Numbered from the stretch's first letter, positions 9,041-18,151 are shown. The stretch is DNA of 64,000 nucleotides from Bacillota bacterium (GCA_023393095.1 JAEWMT010000101.1:18973-82972); one strand, 5' to 3'. A program made the numbers and translations. Notes: generated by a model not told the origin, from the sequence alone.

Positions 9041-10435
9041 TTACTTTAAATTGTTAATCATCCTTTTCGCCAGTGTAACTCTATCTTTTGAATCAGCAAA
9101 ATCAGTGATGACTTTATTATAATAAGTCTTGGCATTTTCCTTATCGCCCATGCGATCATAGGTTCTTCCCGTAAAATAAACGGGATCTGGATTTTTCGTA
9201 TCTAAGGTCATTGCCTTGGCTAAATCCTTCAAAGCATCCTCATATTTACCTTGAAGATATTTTGCATGCCCAGATTCCCAATAAGACTTAGCCACGGTAG
9301 GATAGGTTTCATCCCGCAAACGTTTCAGAAGATCCTTGGAATCCTTATCTTCTAACTTAGTGTCATCTATTGTAGCCAAGGTATCAGCTACTGCAGTAAA
9401 ATCCCTGTCACCCTTTGCCTTACCAAGCTCATCCAAATATTTGAGAGAAGCTGAAAGTAGTAGCGGAGAGGATGATTCTGTAGTCTGGGCATTACTGATC
9501 TTAGTCTGAAGCTCCTTAATCTGATCCTCATAATTTTTTACTTTTTCATTTAATGTATTAATCTCGTCATCCTTTGCACTAAGCTGGGTTTGAGCAGATG
9601 CATTATTCGTGTAATCTGTATTCTGATTGGCTATAATATTCTTTTTTACATTAGGTATAATCAGAAAAGAGGTTACTGCAATACCAATTAGCACACCTAT
9701 TACAAGATTAACAAAAGCCATTATATTTGGCTTGTCCTCTTTATACGTGGAAATCGGCATAATCGTATTGGTAACTCCACTTGGCTGTTCAGCCTCCAGA
9801 TTCGTATCAGGATCCTTACTTACAGGTTCCTCCATCTCTTTCAAATAACGTAAGGTCTGCGTATTAGAAACATCAATCTTTCCTGCCCTAATGAGATATC
9901 TCTTTGCCTTTTCATAGTCACCGGCCTTCATATAAAGTAATGCCAGCAGATGGAATGCACGTAAGAAGTGAGGATTCAGGCTGACTACCTTCTTCAGCTG
10001 AATAATTGCCAAATCGTCACTTCCCTGCTTCGCAAAATTAAGTGCCGTATTGTATCTTTTGATTGCTTGATTTAAGGAATCCAGTCTGGTTGGATTCGAC
10101 TGTACCTTATTAATATATTCATCCGCATCATTATCATCCGACTGAAAATGTCTGCTGATTACCCACTCACTAAGGGCGGCCACGGTTTCTCCCATCTCAA
10201 AATAAACAAGTCCTAGCAAATTTCTTGCATTTATATTTAATTTATTAAGATCAAGACTTTTACGAAGAGCAACCACTGCTCCTGTTAAATCACGGACTTT
10301 TGCTTTTTCAAGGCCCCTATTATAATATAAATTGGAAACTCTTAGTATCTTCTTATATATAGTTAAGTCTGTGCCACATCTTTCGCAGCGCTTTCTTTTG
10401 TCCGACATGTTACTTCCACAATTCGGGCAAATCAT
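9041..10435 (-). CDS. Zinc-ribbon, TPR and coiled-coil membrane protein
   Basis: A 464-residue protein not assigned to a named gene. The N-terminus is a zinc ribbon (CPNCGSNMSDKRKRCERCG, residues 3-21). TPR-like repeats follow (about 35-205, with LNINARNLLGLVYFEMGE and LNPHFLRAFHLLALLYMKAG). One membrane helix (about 238-262, LVIGVLIGIAVTSFLIIP) comes next, then a coiled coil (about 283-320), and two further TPRs (about 395-445). The topology implied is a cytoplasmic zinc-ribbon/TPR half and an external or lumenal TPR half. It probably acts as a scaffold. It follows a 46-residue gene by 74 bases, suggesting a two-gene operon. The location beside spoIIA may be coincidental. Confidence 0.85.
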   Translation of the reverse strand: MICPNCGSNMSDKRKRCERCGTDLTIYKKILRVSNLYYNRGLEKAKVRDLTGAVVALRKSLDLNKLNINARNLLGLVYFEMGETVAALSEWVISRHFQSDDNDADEYINKVQSNPTRLDSLNQAIKRYNTALNFAKQGSDDLAIIQLKKVVSLNPHFLRAFHLLALLYMKAGDYEKAKRYLIRAGKIDVSNTQTLRYLKEMEEPVSKDPDTNLEAEQPSGVTNTIMPISTYKEDKPNIMAFVNLVIGVLIGIAVTSFLIIPNVKKNIIANQNTDYTNNASAQTQLSAKDDEINTLNEKVKNYEDQIKELQTKISNAQTTESSSPLLLSASLKYLDELGKAKGDRDFTAVADTLATIDDTKLEDKDSKDLLKRLRDETYPTVAKSYWESGHAKYLQGKYEDALKDLAKAMTLDTKNPDPVYFTGRTYDRMGDKENAKTYYNKVITDFADSKDRVTLAKRMINNLK

Positions 10436-10509
10436 ATCATCCCCACCTGTCCGTTCTAATCTATTTAGTTATAGTTCAACCTTATGGAAAACTATAACTC
10501 TATTTGTTT

Positions 10510-10650
10510 TTAATTATTATTCTTTTCCTTCAGTACTTCCTTTAGTATGTCAGTAACGTCCGTTAAGTCATTATTATTGATAACCTCTTCCGCCTGTTCA
10601 ACTTCTAAGCTTGGTTGGAATTTTTCAATTTCTTCATCAAAATTAATCAT
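10510..10650 (-). CDS. Small acidic protein, 46 residues
   Basis: A short gene that is easily missed. The ATG at 10650 is preceded by GGAGG nine bases away. The product begins MINFDEEIEKFQPSLEVEQ and continues with NDLTDVTDILKEVLKEK; it is acidic, soluble and probably helical. It lies 74 bases upstream of the zinc-ribbon/TPR gene in the same direction, so co-transcription is likely. The ribosome binding site and the amphipathic, non-random composition argue for a real gene. Function unknown. Confidence 0.65.
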   Translation of the reverse strand: MINFDEEIEKFQPSLEVEQAEEVINNNDLTDVTDILKEVLKEKNNN

Positions 10651-11150
10651 ATCAGTAGTCCTCCATGTTACAAGAGTATATTTATCTCAGTTAAGGGAAG
10701 ATATCTCCCCCAAAACATTTATCTTTTACGAAATATTTACATTCCTCTTACCATAATACTATAAACCTAAGAAAAATCAATAGTTTATCCACGTATTAAA
10801 AATAAAAAATTTTTGCATACCGCGATTATATAACAATTCCGCTATTTTATCAATTATATGTTTCTTCTACAATTCGACGAAATATGTATCCACCTAATTA
10901 TTACGAGAATTTCTTCTGATATTCCGTCATAATTTGGCTTTATAAGGAAAATCAGATCAGATAATTTGCATAGATTTGCATAGGTATTGAAAGAACGATT
11001 TACTAAATCCCGGTTTAATTTTAACAAATTGATATGACTAAATTTTATTGGATAGTCTAATTCATCTTCTCATATAATATAATAAAGAATTGTATATTTG
11101 AGCTTATATAATATCAATTATTCTGTTTAGTAGTATTATGGAGGTAGCTA
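10651..11150. other. AT-rich intergenic region between divergent genes
   Basis: About 500 bases that must hold the divergent promoters of the 46-residue gene (minus) and the YihY-type gene (plus). TATAAT near 11077 is a plausible -10 for the plus-strand gene, but no well-spaced -35 was found. Two direct GATTTGCATAG-like segments occur near 10967-10982. No gene, repeat family member or riboswitch recognised. Confidence 0.4.
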
Positions 11151-11996
11151 ATGGTTAAAGCCACTATTCGGTTATTTGGATTAGTTTCTACGAAAATAAG
11201 GGATGATAATGTAGCTGCATTTTCAGCGCAGGCTGCATTCTTTATCTTTGTCTCTTTTTTTCCTTTTTTGATGCTGCTTCTTGGGATCATACAATATCTA
11301 CCAATTGATAGAGGTACCATGTTAAGTATTTTCACTGAAATATTTCCGACAGCAATTAATTCAATATTTGTATCCGTGATTGTTAAATCGAATCCCTCCA
11401 GCACCTTAATTTCAATTACTGCTATTACAACACTTTGGTCGGCTGCTAAGGGCTTTCTTGCTATCATGAAAGGTCTTAATGCAGTATATGATATCAATGA
11501 AACCAGACAATATTTTTTACTAAGAGCGATCTCTGCTTTTTATACCTTAATGTTTGCTATTATGCTTATTGCGACAATGATATTATTCGTATTTGGAAAT
11601 CGTCTGTATTTATGGATTGAGCAAAAAATTCCCGGTTTAACCGCTACCGCATTAATTATCATCAGCTTACGAACCATTGTAGGTCTTACTGTTTTAGTTA
11701 TTTTCTTTTTGATTATCTATATCGTGATACCTAACAAAAAAGCCAAAATTATGAGTGTGCTGCCCGGCGCCATGCTATGTGCCGGCGGATGGATGGGCTT
11801 TTCTTATGCGTTTTCCTACTATATAGATAATTTTTCAAACTACTCGTCGATGTATGGAAGTCTTACTGCTATCGTTCTTTTTATGTTATGGATGTATTTT
11901 TGTATGTATCTCTTGTTTATCGGAGCCGAATTCAATCTATTACTGGAAAATAAAAGCTTTATGCAAAAAATCCGGCTTTTATATCATAAATCCTAA
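11151..11996 (+). CDS. YihY/BrkB family inner-membrane protein
   Basis: A 281-residue polytopic membrane protein. The family signatures are AAFSAQAAFFIFVSFFPFLM near the N-terminus and YGSLTAIVLFMLWMYFCMYL near the C-terminus, with about six hydrophobic helices. The family was once annotated as ribonuclease BN, now considered wrong; its actual function is unknown. GGAGG precedes the ATG by seven bases. It stands alone, convergent with the SpoIID-domain gene, and the composite family B/C repeat fills the space between them. Confidence 0.9.
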   Translation: MVKATIRLFGLVSTKIRDDNVAAFSAQAAFFIFVSFFPFLMLLLGIIQYLPIDRGTMLSIFTEIFPTAINSIFVSVIVKSNPSSTLISITAITTLWSAAKGFLAIMKGLNAVYDINETRQYFLLRAISAFYTLMFAIMLIATMILFVFGNRLYLWIEQKIPGLTATALIIISLRTIVGLTVLVIFFLIIYIVIPNKKAKIMSVLPGAMLCAGGWMGFSYAFSYYIDNFSNYSSMYGSLTAIVLFMLWMYFCMYLLFIGAEFNLLLENKSFMQKIRLLYHKS

Positions 11997-12096
11997 GTAA
12001 ATATATTACTATCAGAATAATTCCTGATTTTCTAATATACAACAAAAGGGTGCCCGCTTGCGAGACATCCTAATCGTGATATTATTCTACTCAACC

Positions 12097-12425
12097 TTGG
12101 CATCAAATTCTCACGCCGACTTATACATATAATGAAAGCGGTGCGTGAGAATGACAGTTTCCGGCGGATGCACACACGCCTCGCTCGGCGCTTATTATGA
12201 AGGTCTTCATAATATAAATATTCTATAATGTAAATCAATGAATATGTGTGCATATAGATACAGATGACGAAGTCCGGCTGAAAGCGGTTGCCTTTTCTTT
12301 CGTTTAAGACTCAGTAAAATGTGAGCTGCTGCGAGCATTTTACATCTCTGAGGCTTAATAAGAAAGTTACCGCTTGATGGAAAGGCGAGTCATATGTATC
12401 TATATGCACACATATTCATTTCTTT
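12097..12425. repeat. Composite palindromic repeat, families C+B (copy at 12.1 kb)
   Basis: The first part (about 12097-12215) is a C unit with TCAAATTCTCACG, CCGGCGGATGCA and TATGAAGGTCTTCATAAT. The second part (12237-12420) is the B core, a near-complete palindrome with arms of roughly 90 bases starting AATGAATATGTGTGCATAT and ending in its complement, including GCGGTTGCC, CGTTTAAGACTCAG and a GTGAGC-GCGAGC centre. The same C+B order recurs at 54318-54663. It ends 9 bases before the SpoIID-domain stop codon. Confidence 0.85.
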
Positions 12426-12433
12426 AATACACA

Positions 12434-14905
12434 CTATTCATAAATCAATCCCATTTTCGTATCTTTATAAAAATACGATACTATATCCTTGTAATCTTTA
12501 CCTGCCTCAGTCAGGGATTTTACTGCGTTCTGGCTCATTCCAACTCCATGTCCATATCCGCCGCCAGTCAATTTGAAGCCTGTAAGCTTACTCTTATTTT
12601 TTACTTCTTCTATTATAAAAAATGCACTGGGTAGCATGGTTAAATTATCAATTTTACTATCATCCTGCCTGATAATACTATCATAGGTGGGAGCAAGAAG
12701 TGCCCGGATATTATACTCCTTACAAACTTTTATGGTATTCTTGCTGCCTTTGATTAAAAGCTCAGAAATAATTCCACTGCTTTCACGTTTTAAGACACGA
12801 ATATCCACAATATCGCCTACCGTATCTACAGGAATACTTTGGAATACCATTTTCTTACCTTTCTTCACTTTTGTAAGGATCAATTTTGGATTTGTATTAT
12901 ATCTGCCCGCAAGATTATTGTTAACTACCCTCTTAATATTATTTACATTCATAGTAACCTTCCACCGATACCAGCTAAAGCTGCTGTCATAGGTGGAAAT
13001 ATTATTTGACTGAATAAAGCTCTTGAATGTCTTTTCAGAGGATAAATCCTCATATTTTTTCTCAGCTTTACTCTGTGCCTGTGCAGCTTCTCCCTTTTCC
13101 TCGGTTAGCATTAACTTACGTTCCAGATAAGGAAACTTTGTACCAGTTGCCCATACGCTGGAAGGATCGGTGGTATGGCCGCAGGAGGTAGAGTAATAGT
13201 ACGCAACAATGACATCATTGTCATACTTTATTACCTGACCATAAGTATCCTTTACCGCTAGTATAGAATCTTCATTTTCCGAAATATTGTTGTAGACCTG
13301 ATAATACGAGCTGTCATCCACATGGGCACCATATTGACTTAAGCTATTCGCGAGAAGATGTCTGTATGCATAGCTCCTGGCACACACTGCCTGTACTTTT
13401 AAGGCTTCAACCCCATAGCTTGTCGGCATTTCACTTGGTATTACTGCGTATAAATATTCTTCAAGCGGTAGTTCATTTACTAGGATTAGTTTATTATCTT
13501 CCTCCGATATTTCTAAAGTACCACGGTATTTTGGATTTCCATAGGAGCGTTTAATAGATAAAATTTTTATTTTGGCGTCTTCCGAATTAGCCTTTACAGT
13601 AATACGTCCATTTTTAAAAAGCTCGTTCCCCGGTTTAATCGTAACCTTTTCCCCTTTTTTGTAGGATTTCTTCTTTCCCTTTGTACTGACTGTAAAATCA
13701 GAGGTTGCTGTTAATTGTACAGAAGCATGGAAAATGTCCTTATAGCCCGTTGTCTTAAGTAGTACCCTGATATCCTTCGCTTTAATACTCTCAGTAATCA
13801 ATGCGGCACATATTTTACCTCCGGATACAATAAAATCAGTGTTATCATATCCTACTAGTATACTCCCAGAGGGTTCCATTGATATCTCACCATAGATTTT
13901 GTAAATCCTAAAGCTCCCGTCGAGGGGTACTTTACCATAGCCCTCCACGTCAATATAACCTTTTCCCATCTGTAAAACCTTTCCCTTTATCATGTCGGGT
14001 TTTACATTAATTTTTACGACCTTCTGATTTTCTATGGTAATATCACCGATTACCTTCTCAATCGGCGAACTTAATTTTGACACGGTGTCAATGCTTTTAT
14101 GTATCCCTTCCATATAGGTATCTAGCTTTAGATCTTTTCCCTGTTCAATCCATATATTATGTAACATTATTTTTTCCGTTGTTTCAGATGATATGTAAAT
14201 TATCTCCTGATCACTGACCAGTGCTTTCACACCTTTGTCCATATATTGATTAATAAATGCTTTCGGATCATTTGCAGTCTTTACTTTCGCATTCTCCTCA
14301 TAGCTGATTGCGTCCAGATAATAATACTTTCCCTGACTGGTAATCATGCGATCCACACCGTCCTGAGTGGTATCTCTGCCCAGTACAAGTATTGCACACT
14401 CACTTACTATCTTATCCTCCTTAGGAACCAAAGCAAGGAGAGCCCTATATAACTCCAGAAAATCTTTACTAAGCATGTCTTTCTTTGAAGCAGTAAATTC
14501 AAATGTCAGACCGGTATATGCTTTTTGATAATCCGGATTATTTAATATTAATTTATCAATCAATTCTTTACAATAACCATAGGTCAGCGCTTCATTCGGA
14601 TTCTCAGTTATATGATTATCAATAAGTCCCATTTTATATACTGCATTAATATAGGAATCATACCATCCCGACAATTTCTTATTGGAATATTCAATACTGC
14701 TGGCAATAGCTTCCCTTTTCGTTTTATCATATTTCAGATAGCTTAACAGACGGTAAGCTTCAGCCCGGGTTATGACATTCTCCTTAACGATAACACTGCC
14801 TGTAGGTTTGTCATCCTGAATCCGATTAACAATATTGACCGCTAATACAATTAATATAATACCTGCGCATATTCCCATTAATATTAATTTTCTCTTTATA
14901 CTCAT
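12434..14905 (-). CDS. Large SpoIID/LytB-domain cell-wall protein
   Basis: A 823-residue protein with an N-terminal membrane anchor (about residues 6-26). A long region (about 40-440) with no family I recognise includes an ITRAEAYRLLSYLKYD segment. The C-terminal SpoIID/LytB domain (about 450-820) contains LEEYLYAVIPSEMP, whose Glu corresponds to the lytic transglycosylase catalytic residue of SpoIID. It also has ALKVQAVCARSYA, YYYSTSCGHTTDPSSVW and GGGYGHGVGMSQNA. SpoIID itself is about 340 residues, so this is a larger relative with an added N-terminal region. I start at 14905, where AGGAG lies five bases upstream. Likely role: peptidoglycan remodelling outside the membrane; whether it is sporulation-specific cannot be told. 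Confidence 0.88.
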   Translation of the reverse strand: MSIKRKLILMGICAGIILIVLAVNIVNRIQDDKPTGSVIVKENVITRAEAYRLLSYLKYDKTKREAIASSIEYSNKKLSGWYDSYINAVYKMGLIDNHITENPNEALTYGYCKELIDKLILNNPDYQKAYTGLTFEFTASKKDMLSKDFLELYRALLALVPKEDKIVSECAILVLGRDTTQDGVDRMITSQGKYYYLDAISYEENAKVKTANDPKAFINQYMDKGVKALVSDQEIIYISSETTEKIMLHNIWIEQGKDLKLDTYMEGIHKSIDTVSKLSSPIEKVIGDITIENQKVVKINVKPDMIKGKVLQMGKGYIDVEGYGKVPLDGSFRIYKIYGEISMEPSGSILVGYDNTDFIVSGGKICAALITESIKAKDIRVLLKTTGYKDIFHASVQLTATSDFTVSTKGKKKSYKKGEKVTIKPGNELFKNGRITVKANSEDAKIKILSIKRSYGNPKYRGTLEISEEDNKLILVNELPLEEYLYAVIPSEMPTSYGVEALKVQAVCARSYAYRHLLANSLSQYGAHVDDSSYYQVYNNISENEDSILAVKDTYGQVIKYDNDVIVAYYYSTSCGHTTDPSSVWATGTKFPYLERKLMLTEEKGEAAQAQSKAEKKYEDLSSEKTFKSFIQSNNISTYDSSFSWYRWKVTMNVNNIKRVVNNNLAGRYNTNPKLILTKVKKGKKMVFQSIPVDTVGDIVDIRVLKRESSGIISELLIKGSKNTIKVCKEYNIRALLAPTYDSIIRQDDSKIDNLTMLPSAFFIIEEVKNKSKLTGFKLTGGGYGHGVGMSQNAVKSLTEAGKDYKDIVSYFYKDTKMGLIYE

Positions 14906-15106
14906 AGCTGCTCCTATTCCTGGCATCTCCTGACCACAAGCTTGATTATCCCATATGTAAATATATTATGTCAATGCGCATATTATTCGTACAAGTTTAT
15001 GAAACAGTAGTTATCGTTCTTTCTATAAACGTGTATGTTTTTTGTGAGTGAAGCATCACAAAATTCACAGATCTTCCTCCCGACAGTAAATAATTTGATA
15101 ATGAAA

Positions 15107-15228
15107 TTATTAAAATCTTTCTCACTTTTCTATCATCATAAATGCCAAGAGCTATGATTATGTTTCTAATATAGATTGAAACATATACATAGCCCTTGGC
15201 GTTCATTGATTCGTCTTGATTTTTAATA
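15107..15228. repeat. Imperfect palindrome downstream of dapB
   Basis: GCCAAGAGCTATGATTATG near 15143 pairs with a complementary stretch ending in CATAGCCCTTGGC near 15202, and weaker arms (ATTATTAAAATC / GATTTTTAATAT) extend it outward. It lies in the 410-base gap between the dapB stop and the SpoIID-domain start. It may be another degenerate hairpin element or the dapB terminator. Confidence 0.45.
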
Positions 15229-15315
15229 TAAATAACCACAGATATTATTGAAGGGTTTTTATAAACCTGCAAATCTCACATTTAATAATTTACATAGACT
15301 AATTCATCCATGTAA

Positions 15316-16071
15316 TTAATCCATAATATCGCTCATATTATACATTCCGGCAGCTTTACCGGGAAGGAATTTTGCTGCCTGAACAGCACCCTTCGCAAAT
15401 ATGGCCTTTGAATATGCTGTATGCTTTATTTCAATCACTTCATCGGTTCCTGCAAATATTACCTCATGCTCGCCTACTATAGTTCCTCCACGAACCGCAC
15501 TAATACCGATTTCCTTTTTATTTCTCATCACACGTTCTTTGGATCTGTCAAAATTATAACTGTATTCCTGATTCAATACTTCATTCATAACATCCGCAAG
15601 AGCCAGTGCCGTACCGGAAGGAGCATCCACCTTTCTGTTATGATGCTTCTCAACAATTTCAATGTCAAACCCTGCATCAGCCAGTATGCCAGCCGCTTCC
15701 TTCAAAAGCTTGGAGATCAGATTAATTCCCATTGACATATTAGCGGATCGTAAAATTGGAATTTGCTTAGAAGCTTCGTCTACCAATATAAGCTGCTCCT
15801 TCGACAGGCCGGTAGTACAAAGTACAATGCCAATTCCCTTTGAAATTGCATAATCCAGCATCTCCTCCAGATTAATCGGTGCTGAAAAATCAATAATCAC
15901 ATCTGCTTTTACATTACACTTATTAAAGTTCTGATAAACAGGATATTTATTTACTCGGTTCTGTCTTACATCGACACCTGCTACAATTACAGTATTATCA
16001 TCCGCATCTACAATATCTGTAATCACCTGTCCCATATAACCATTACAGCCTCGTAATATGATATTTGTCAT
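15316..16071 (-). CDS. dapB: 4-hydroxy-tetrahydrodipicolinate reductase
   Basis: Reduces hydroxy-tetrahydrodipicolinate with NAD(P)H in the lysine/diaminopimelate pathway, which also feeds spore dipicolinate. Seen are the Rossmann motif GCNGYMGQ at the N-terminus and the family signature EKHHNRKVDAPSGTAL with the catalytic His and Lys. At 251 residues it is full length. AGGAGG lies five bases before the ATG. It follows dapA on the same strand; the 255-base gap is largely occupied by a family B hairpin element, so the two genes were probably closer before the insertion. Confidence 0.97.
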   Translation of the reverse strand: MTNIILRGCNGYMGQVITDIVDADDNTVIVAGVDVRQNRVNKYPVYQNFNKCNVKADVIIDFSAPINLEEMLDYAISKGIGIVLCTTGLSKEQLILVDEASKQIPILRSANMSMGINLISKLLKEAAGILADAGFDIEIVEKHHNRKVDAPSGTALALADVMNEVLNQEYSYNFDRSKERVMRNKKEIGISAVRGGTIVGEHEVIFAGTDEVIEIKHTAYSKAIFAKGAVQAAKFLPGKAAGMYNMSDIMD

Positions 16072-16122
16072 ATTTTCCTCCTAATAAAAGGTATGTTATT
16101 TATTATTATAACGTTTTTAGGG

Positions 16123-16321
16123 TTAGGGTATCAAAAGTCAGAAATTAACTAGCTTAATGAATATACGTGTATATATATTCAGATGGCGAAGACCGGCTCA
16201 AGCGACCCTTGTATAAAAACTTTATATAAAGTCAATTTCGCTTGAAGGTAAGGCGAGTCCAGATGAATATATATGCACAAATATTCATCTCTCTATATAT
16301 AGCTGACTTTTGACACCCTAA
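16123..16321. mobile_element. MITE-like palindromic element, family B variant, between dapA and dapB
   Basis: Terminal inverted repeats are seen as TTAGGGTATCAAAAGTCAG on the left and its near-complement ending CACCCTAA on the right. The inner arms AATGAATAT...ATATATATTCA and GGCGAAGACCGGC / GGCGAGTC link it to family B, but the centre is shorter and different. A 16-base sequence TATTATAACGTTTTTA before the element recurs with 14 of 16 identities directly after it, where it overlaps the last codons of dapA. That is what a target-site duplication would look like. Confidence 0.75.
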
Positions 16322-16326
16322 TCCTA

Positions 16327-17217
16327 TTATATCGTTTTAATTGATAGCGCATTCATTTCCTTGAGTAAACGCTCTGCATTCGCTGGTTCCATCTCGGTAA
16401 GAGGCATTCTGAGCCCTCCAACCTCAAAGCCCATTAAATTGACAGCCTTCTTAACCGGAATCGGATTTACTTCGCAGAATAATGCATTCACCAAAGGAAG
16501 ATACTTAAGCTGAAGTTCACGGCTTCCTGCGATATCACCCTCAAGGAATTTATAAACCATATCATGGGTGTCCTTCGGAGCGACATTGGAAAGTACAGAG
16601 ATCACTCCAACACCACCTAAGGAAAGTATCGGAACAACCATATCATCATTACCGGAGTATAAATCAATCTTACCATCCGTAAGCTGCATGATCTTTGCTG
16701 CCTGTACGATATCGCCGCTGGCTTCCTTTACACCTACGATATTCTTCACATTTTTAACCAGAGTTGCAATTGTCTGCGGCTGAATGTTACAGCCGGTTCT
16801 TCCGGGTACATTATAAAGAATGATCGGTATGGATACTGCATTTGCAATTGCTGTAAAATGTGCAATTAATCCATTCTGGGTCGCTTTATTATAGTAAGGT
16901 GTTACAAGCAATAATGCATCTGCACCGTATTTTTGCGCTTCCTTTGACAGATAGATTGCAGTTTCCGTACAATTTGAACCGGTTCCGGCGATTACCGGAA
17001 TTCTTCCTGCCACCTTCTCTACCGTATAACGGATACACTCCAAATGCTCCTCATGTGATAAAGTGGACGCCTCTCCCGTAGTACCACAGATAATAATTGC
17101 GTCCGTTTTGTTTACAATCTGATATTCAATCAGTTCGCCAAGCTTCTCATAATCCACTTCGTTGTTCTTAGTAAATGGTGTTACAATAGCAACACCTGCC
17201 CCTTTAAATACTGACAT
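16327..17217 (-). CDS. dapA: 4-hydroxy-tetrahydrodipicolinate synthase
   Basis: Condenses pyruvate and aspartate semialdehyde, the first committed step to diaminopimelate, lysine and dipicolinate. Motifs: GTTGEASTL (residues 45-53), YNVPGRTG with the catalytic Tyr135, and GVKEASGD with the Schiff-base Lys164. The 296 residues are full length. AGGAGG lies seven bases before the ATG. It is controlled by the lysine riboswitch upstream and forms an operon with dapB. The final codons lie inside a possible target duplication of the neighbouring hairpin element but the reading frame is intact. Confidence 0.97.
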   Translation of the reverse strand: MSVFKGAGVAIVTPFTKNNEVDYEKLGELIEYQIVNKTDAIIICGTTGEASTLSHEEHLECIRYTVEKVAGRIPVIAGTGSNCTETAIYLSKEAQKYGADALLLVTPYYNKATQNGLIAHFTAIANAVSIPIILYNVPGRTGCNIQPQTIATLVKNVKNIVGVKEASGDIVQAAKIMQLTDGKIDLYSGNDDMVVPILSLGGVGVISVLSNVAPKDTHDMVYKFLEGDIAGSRELQLKYLPLVNALFCEVNPIPVKKAVNLMGFEVGGLRMPLTEMEPANAERLLKEMNALSIKTI

Positions 17218-17304
17218 TTTCTTAACCTCCTATTAAACTTCGTCTTAATTTTACGAACCTTTTGTGCAAAAGTCATTGCAAAGCTGATGATTATTAAAAT
17301 GCGT

Positions 17305-17330
17305 AAAAAAAGTCGACCTACAGAGTCGAC
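17305..17330 (-). terminator. Riboswitch-controlled terminator before dapA
   Basis: On the minus strand GTCGAC-TCTGTAG-GTCGAC is followed by a run of seven T. It lies between the lysine riboswitch aptamer and the dapA start, the position of a transcription-attenuation terminator. The segment at 17333-17397 (AAAGAAT ... ATTCTTT) can form the competing structure. Confidence 0.85.
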
Positions 17331-17394
17331 ACTAAAGAATAACTGAAGGGAATCATGATAGATTCATGAACCTGTACAGTTTAAATATTCTTTA

Positions 17395-17556
17395 GGCAGC
17401 GCTCCATCAATTTCTGATGACAGTCAGATGGTTATTCACCATCTGCCCAGCAATAATAACTCAGGATTATTACCACTTCGGCACTGTTTCCTTTCACTGC
17501 GTTCCTCTATGCCTGACATATCCAGCAGTTTACTCTTAAACAATGCGCCTCTACCA
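17395..17556 (-). ncRNA. Lysine riboswitch (L box)
   Basis: Read on the minus strand, the conserved elements appear in order: GAGGCGC, AAGAGTA, GGAACGC, GAAAGGAAACAGTGCCGAAG, GCTGGGCAGATGG, CTGTCAT and the closing GCGCTGCC that pairs with the 5' strand of P1. It precedes dapA and is followed by an intrinsic terminator, so lysine binding should switch off dapA-dapB by attenuation. Confidence 0.95.
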
Positions 17557-17590
17557 TAAGCAATATGTTTTTCACAATATTCGTAGCTTC

Positions 17591-17619
17591 ATAGTAACAC
17601 TAGAGAATTTTGTTGTCAA
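17591..17619 (-). promoter_or_regulatory. SigA-type promoter of the dapA riboswitch transcript
   Basis: On the minus strand TTGACA (17614-17619) and TACTAT (17591-17596) are separated by 17 bases, about 35 bases upstream of the aptamer. Confidence 0.75.
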
Positions 17620-17653
17620 TGGTTATTTTTTAAATAGATTTGTTCAAAGGGAC

Positions 17654-17949
17654 GGTTGGCGGCAGGGATACCGATCGTGGGGTGTGGGAGGAAAAGCAGA
17701 TGCAGTTTACTAGCAATTCTAAGGCACTTACGCTCGCTTGGGACAATCAGAACGCGCAAAAACTCCTCACAGGTGACCGGAAAAATGCTACGCAGTAGTT
17801 TTTTTCCGGTCACCTGCTCGTCAAACATTTGCGCTCGTGCGAATTGTCGCACGTCTGATTTCATCGCTCGTTTCAGTACCTAAGAATTGCACGTAAACTG
17901 CATATGCCTTCCCTCCCACACCCCACGATCGGTATCCCTGCCGCCAACC
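17654..17949. repeat. Long palindromic element with perfect 38-bp terminal inverted repeats, family E copy 1
   Basis: The ends 17654-17691 and 17912-17949 are exact reverse complements (38 bases, starting GGTTGGCGGCAGGGATACCG). Inside are imperfect arms and a nested perfect hairpin AGGTGACCGGAAAAA / TTTTTCCGGTCACCT. The nested hairpin sits between GAGGAGTTT-like and TTTGACGAGCA-like motifs that occur uninterrupted in the element at 43644-43937. It is richer in G+C than its surroundings. The open frames through it are by-products of the palindrome. Confidence 0.85.
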
Positions 17950-18151
17950 TAGTTGTCAATAAAATAATAATAATTTACTCTTTTAGCCCTGTTATCTTAT
18001 ATTAACTTTTTATCAACAGAGTCAGCTGTCAAGGAGGCTTTAAGAAAATTTAATTAGGGGCAAGAGGATATCAAGACAAAAAGAAGTAATATGATGAATC
18101 TGATAAGCCGTCTAATGCTTAACCATTGAGTTAAAATTTATATATACTGTC
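17950..18151. other. Intergenic, nothing recognised
   Basis: Two hundred bases between the family E element and the cellulase terminator. TTGTCAAT at 17953-17960 repeats a sequence at 17613-17620 on the other side of the element. No gene, promoter or repeat family member was identified. Confidence 0.3.

Noticed and set aside
14997..15272. 91-codon minus-strand open frame between dapB and the SpoIID-domain gene
   Set aside because: No ribosome binding site, low-complexity product, and it crosses an imperfect palindrome.
17616..17883. Two overlapping open frames of about 75-82 codons on opposite strands
   Set aside because: They run through the family E palindrome and mirror each other because of its symmetry; no ribosome binding site.
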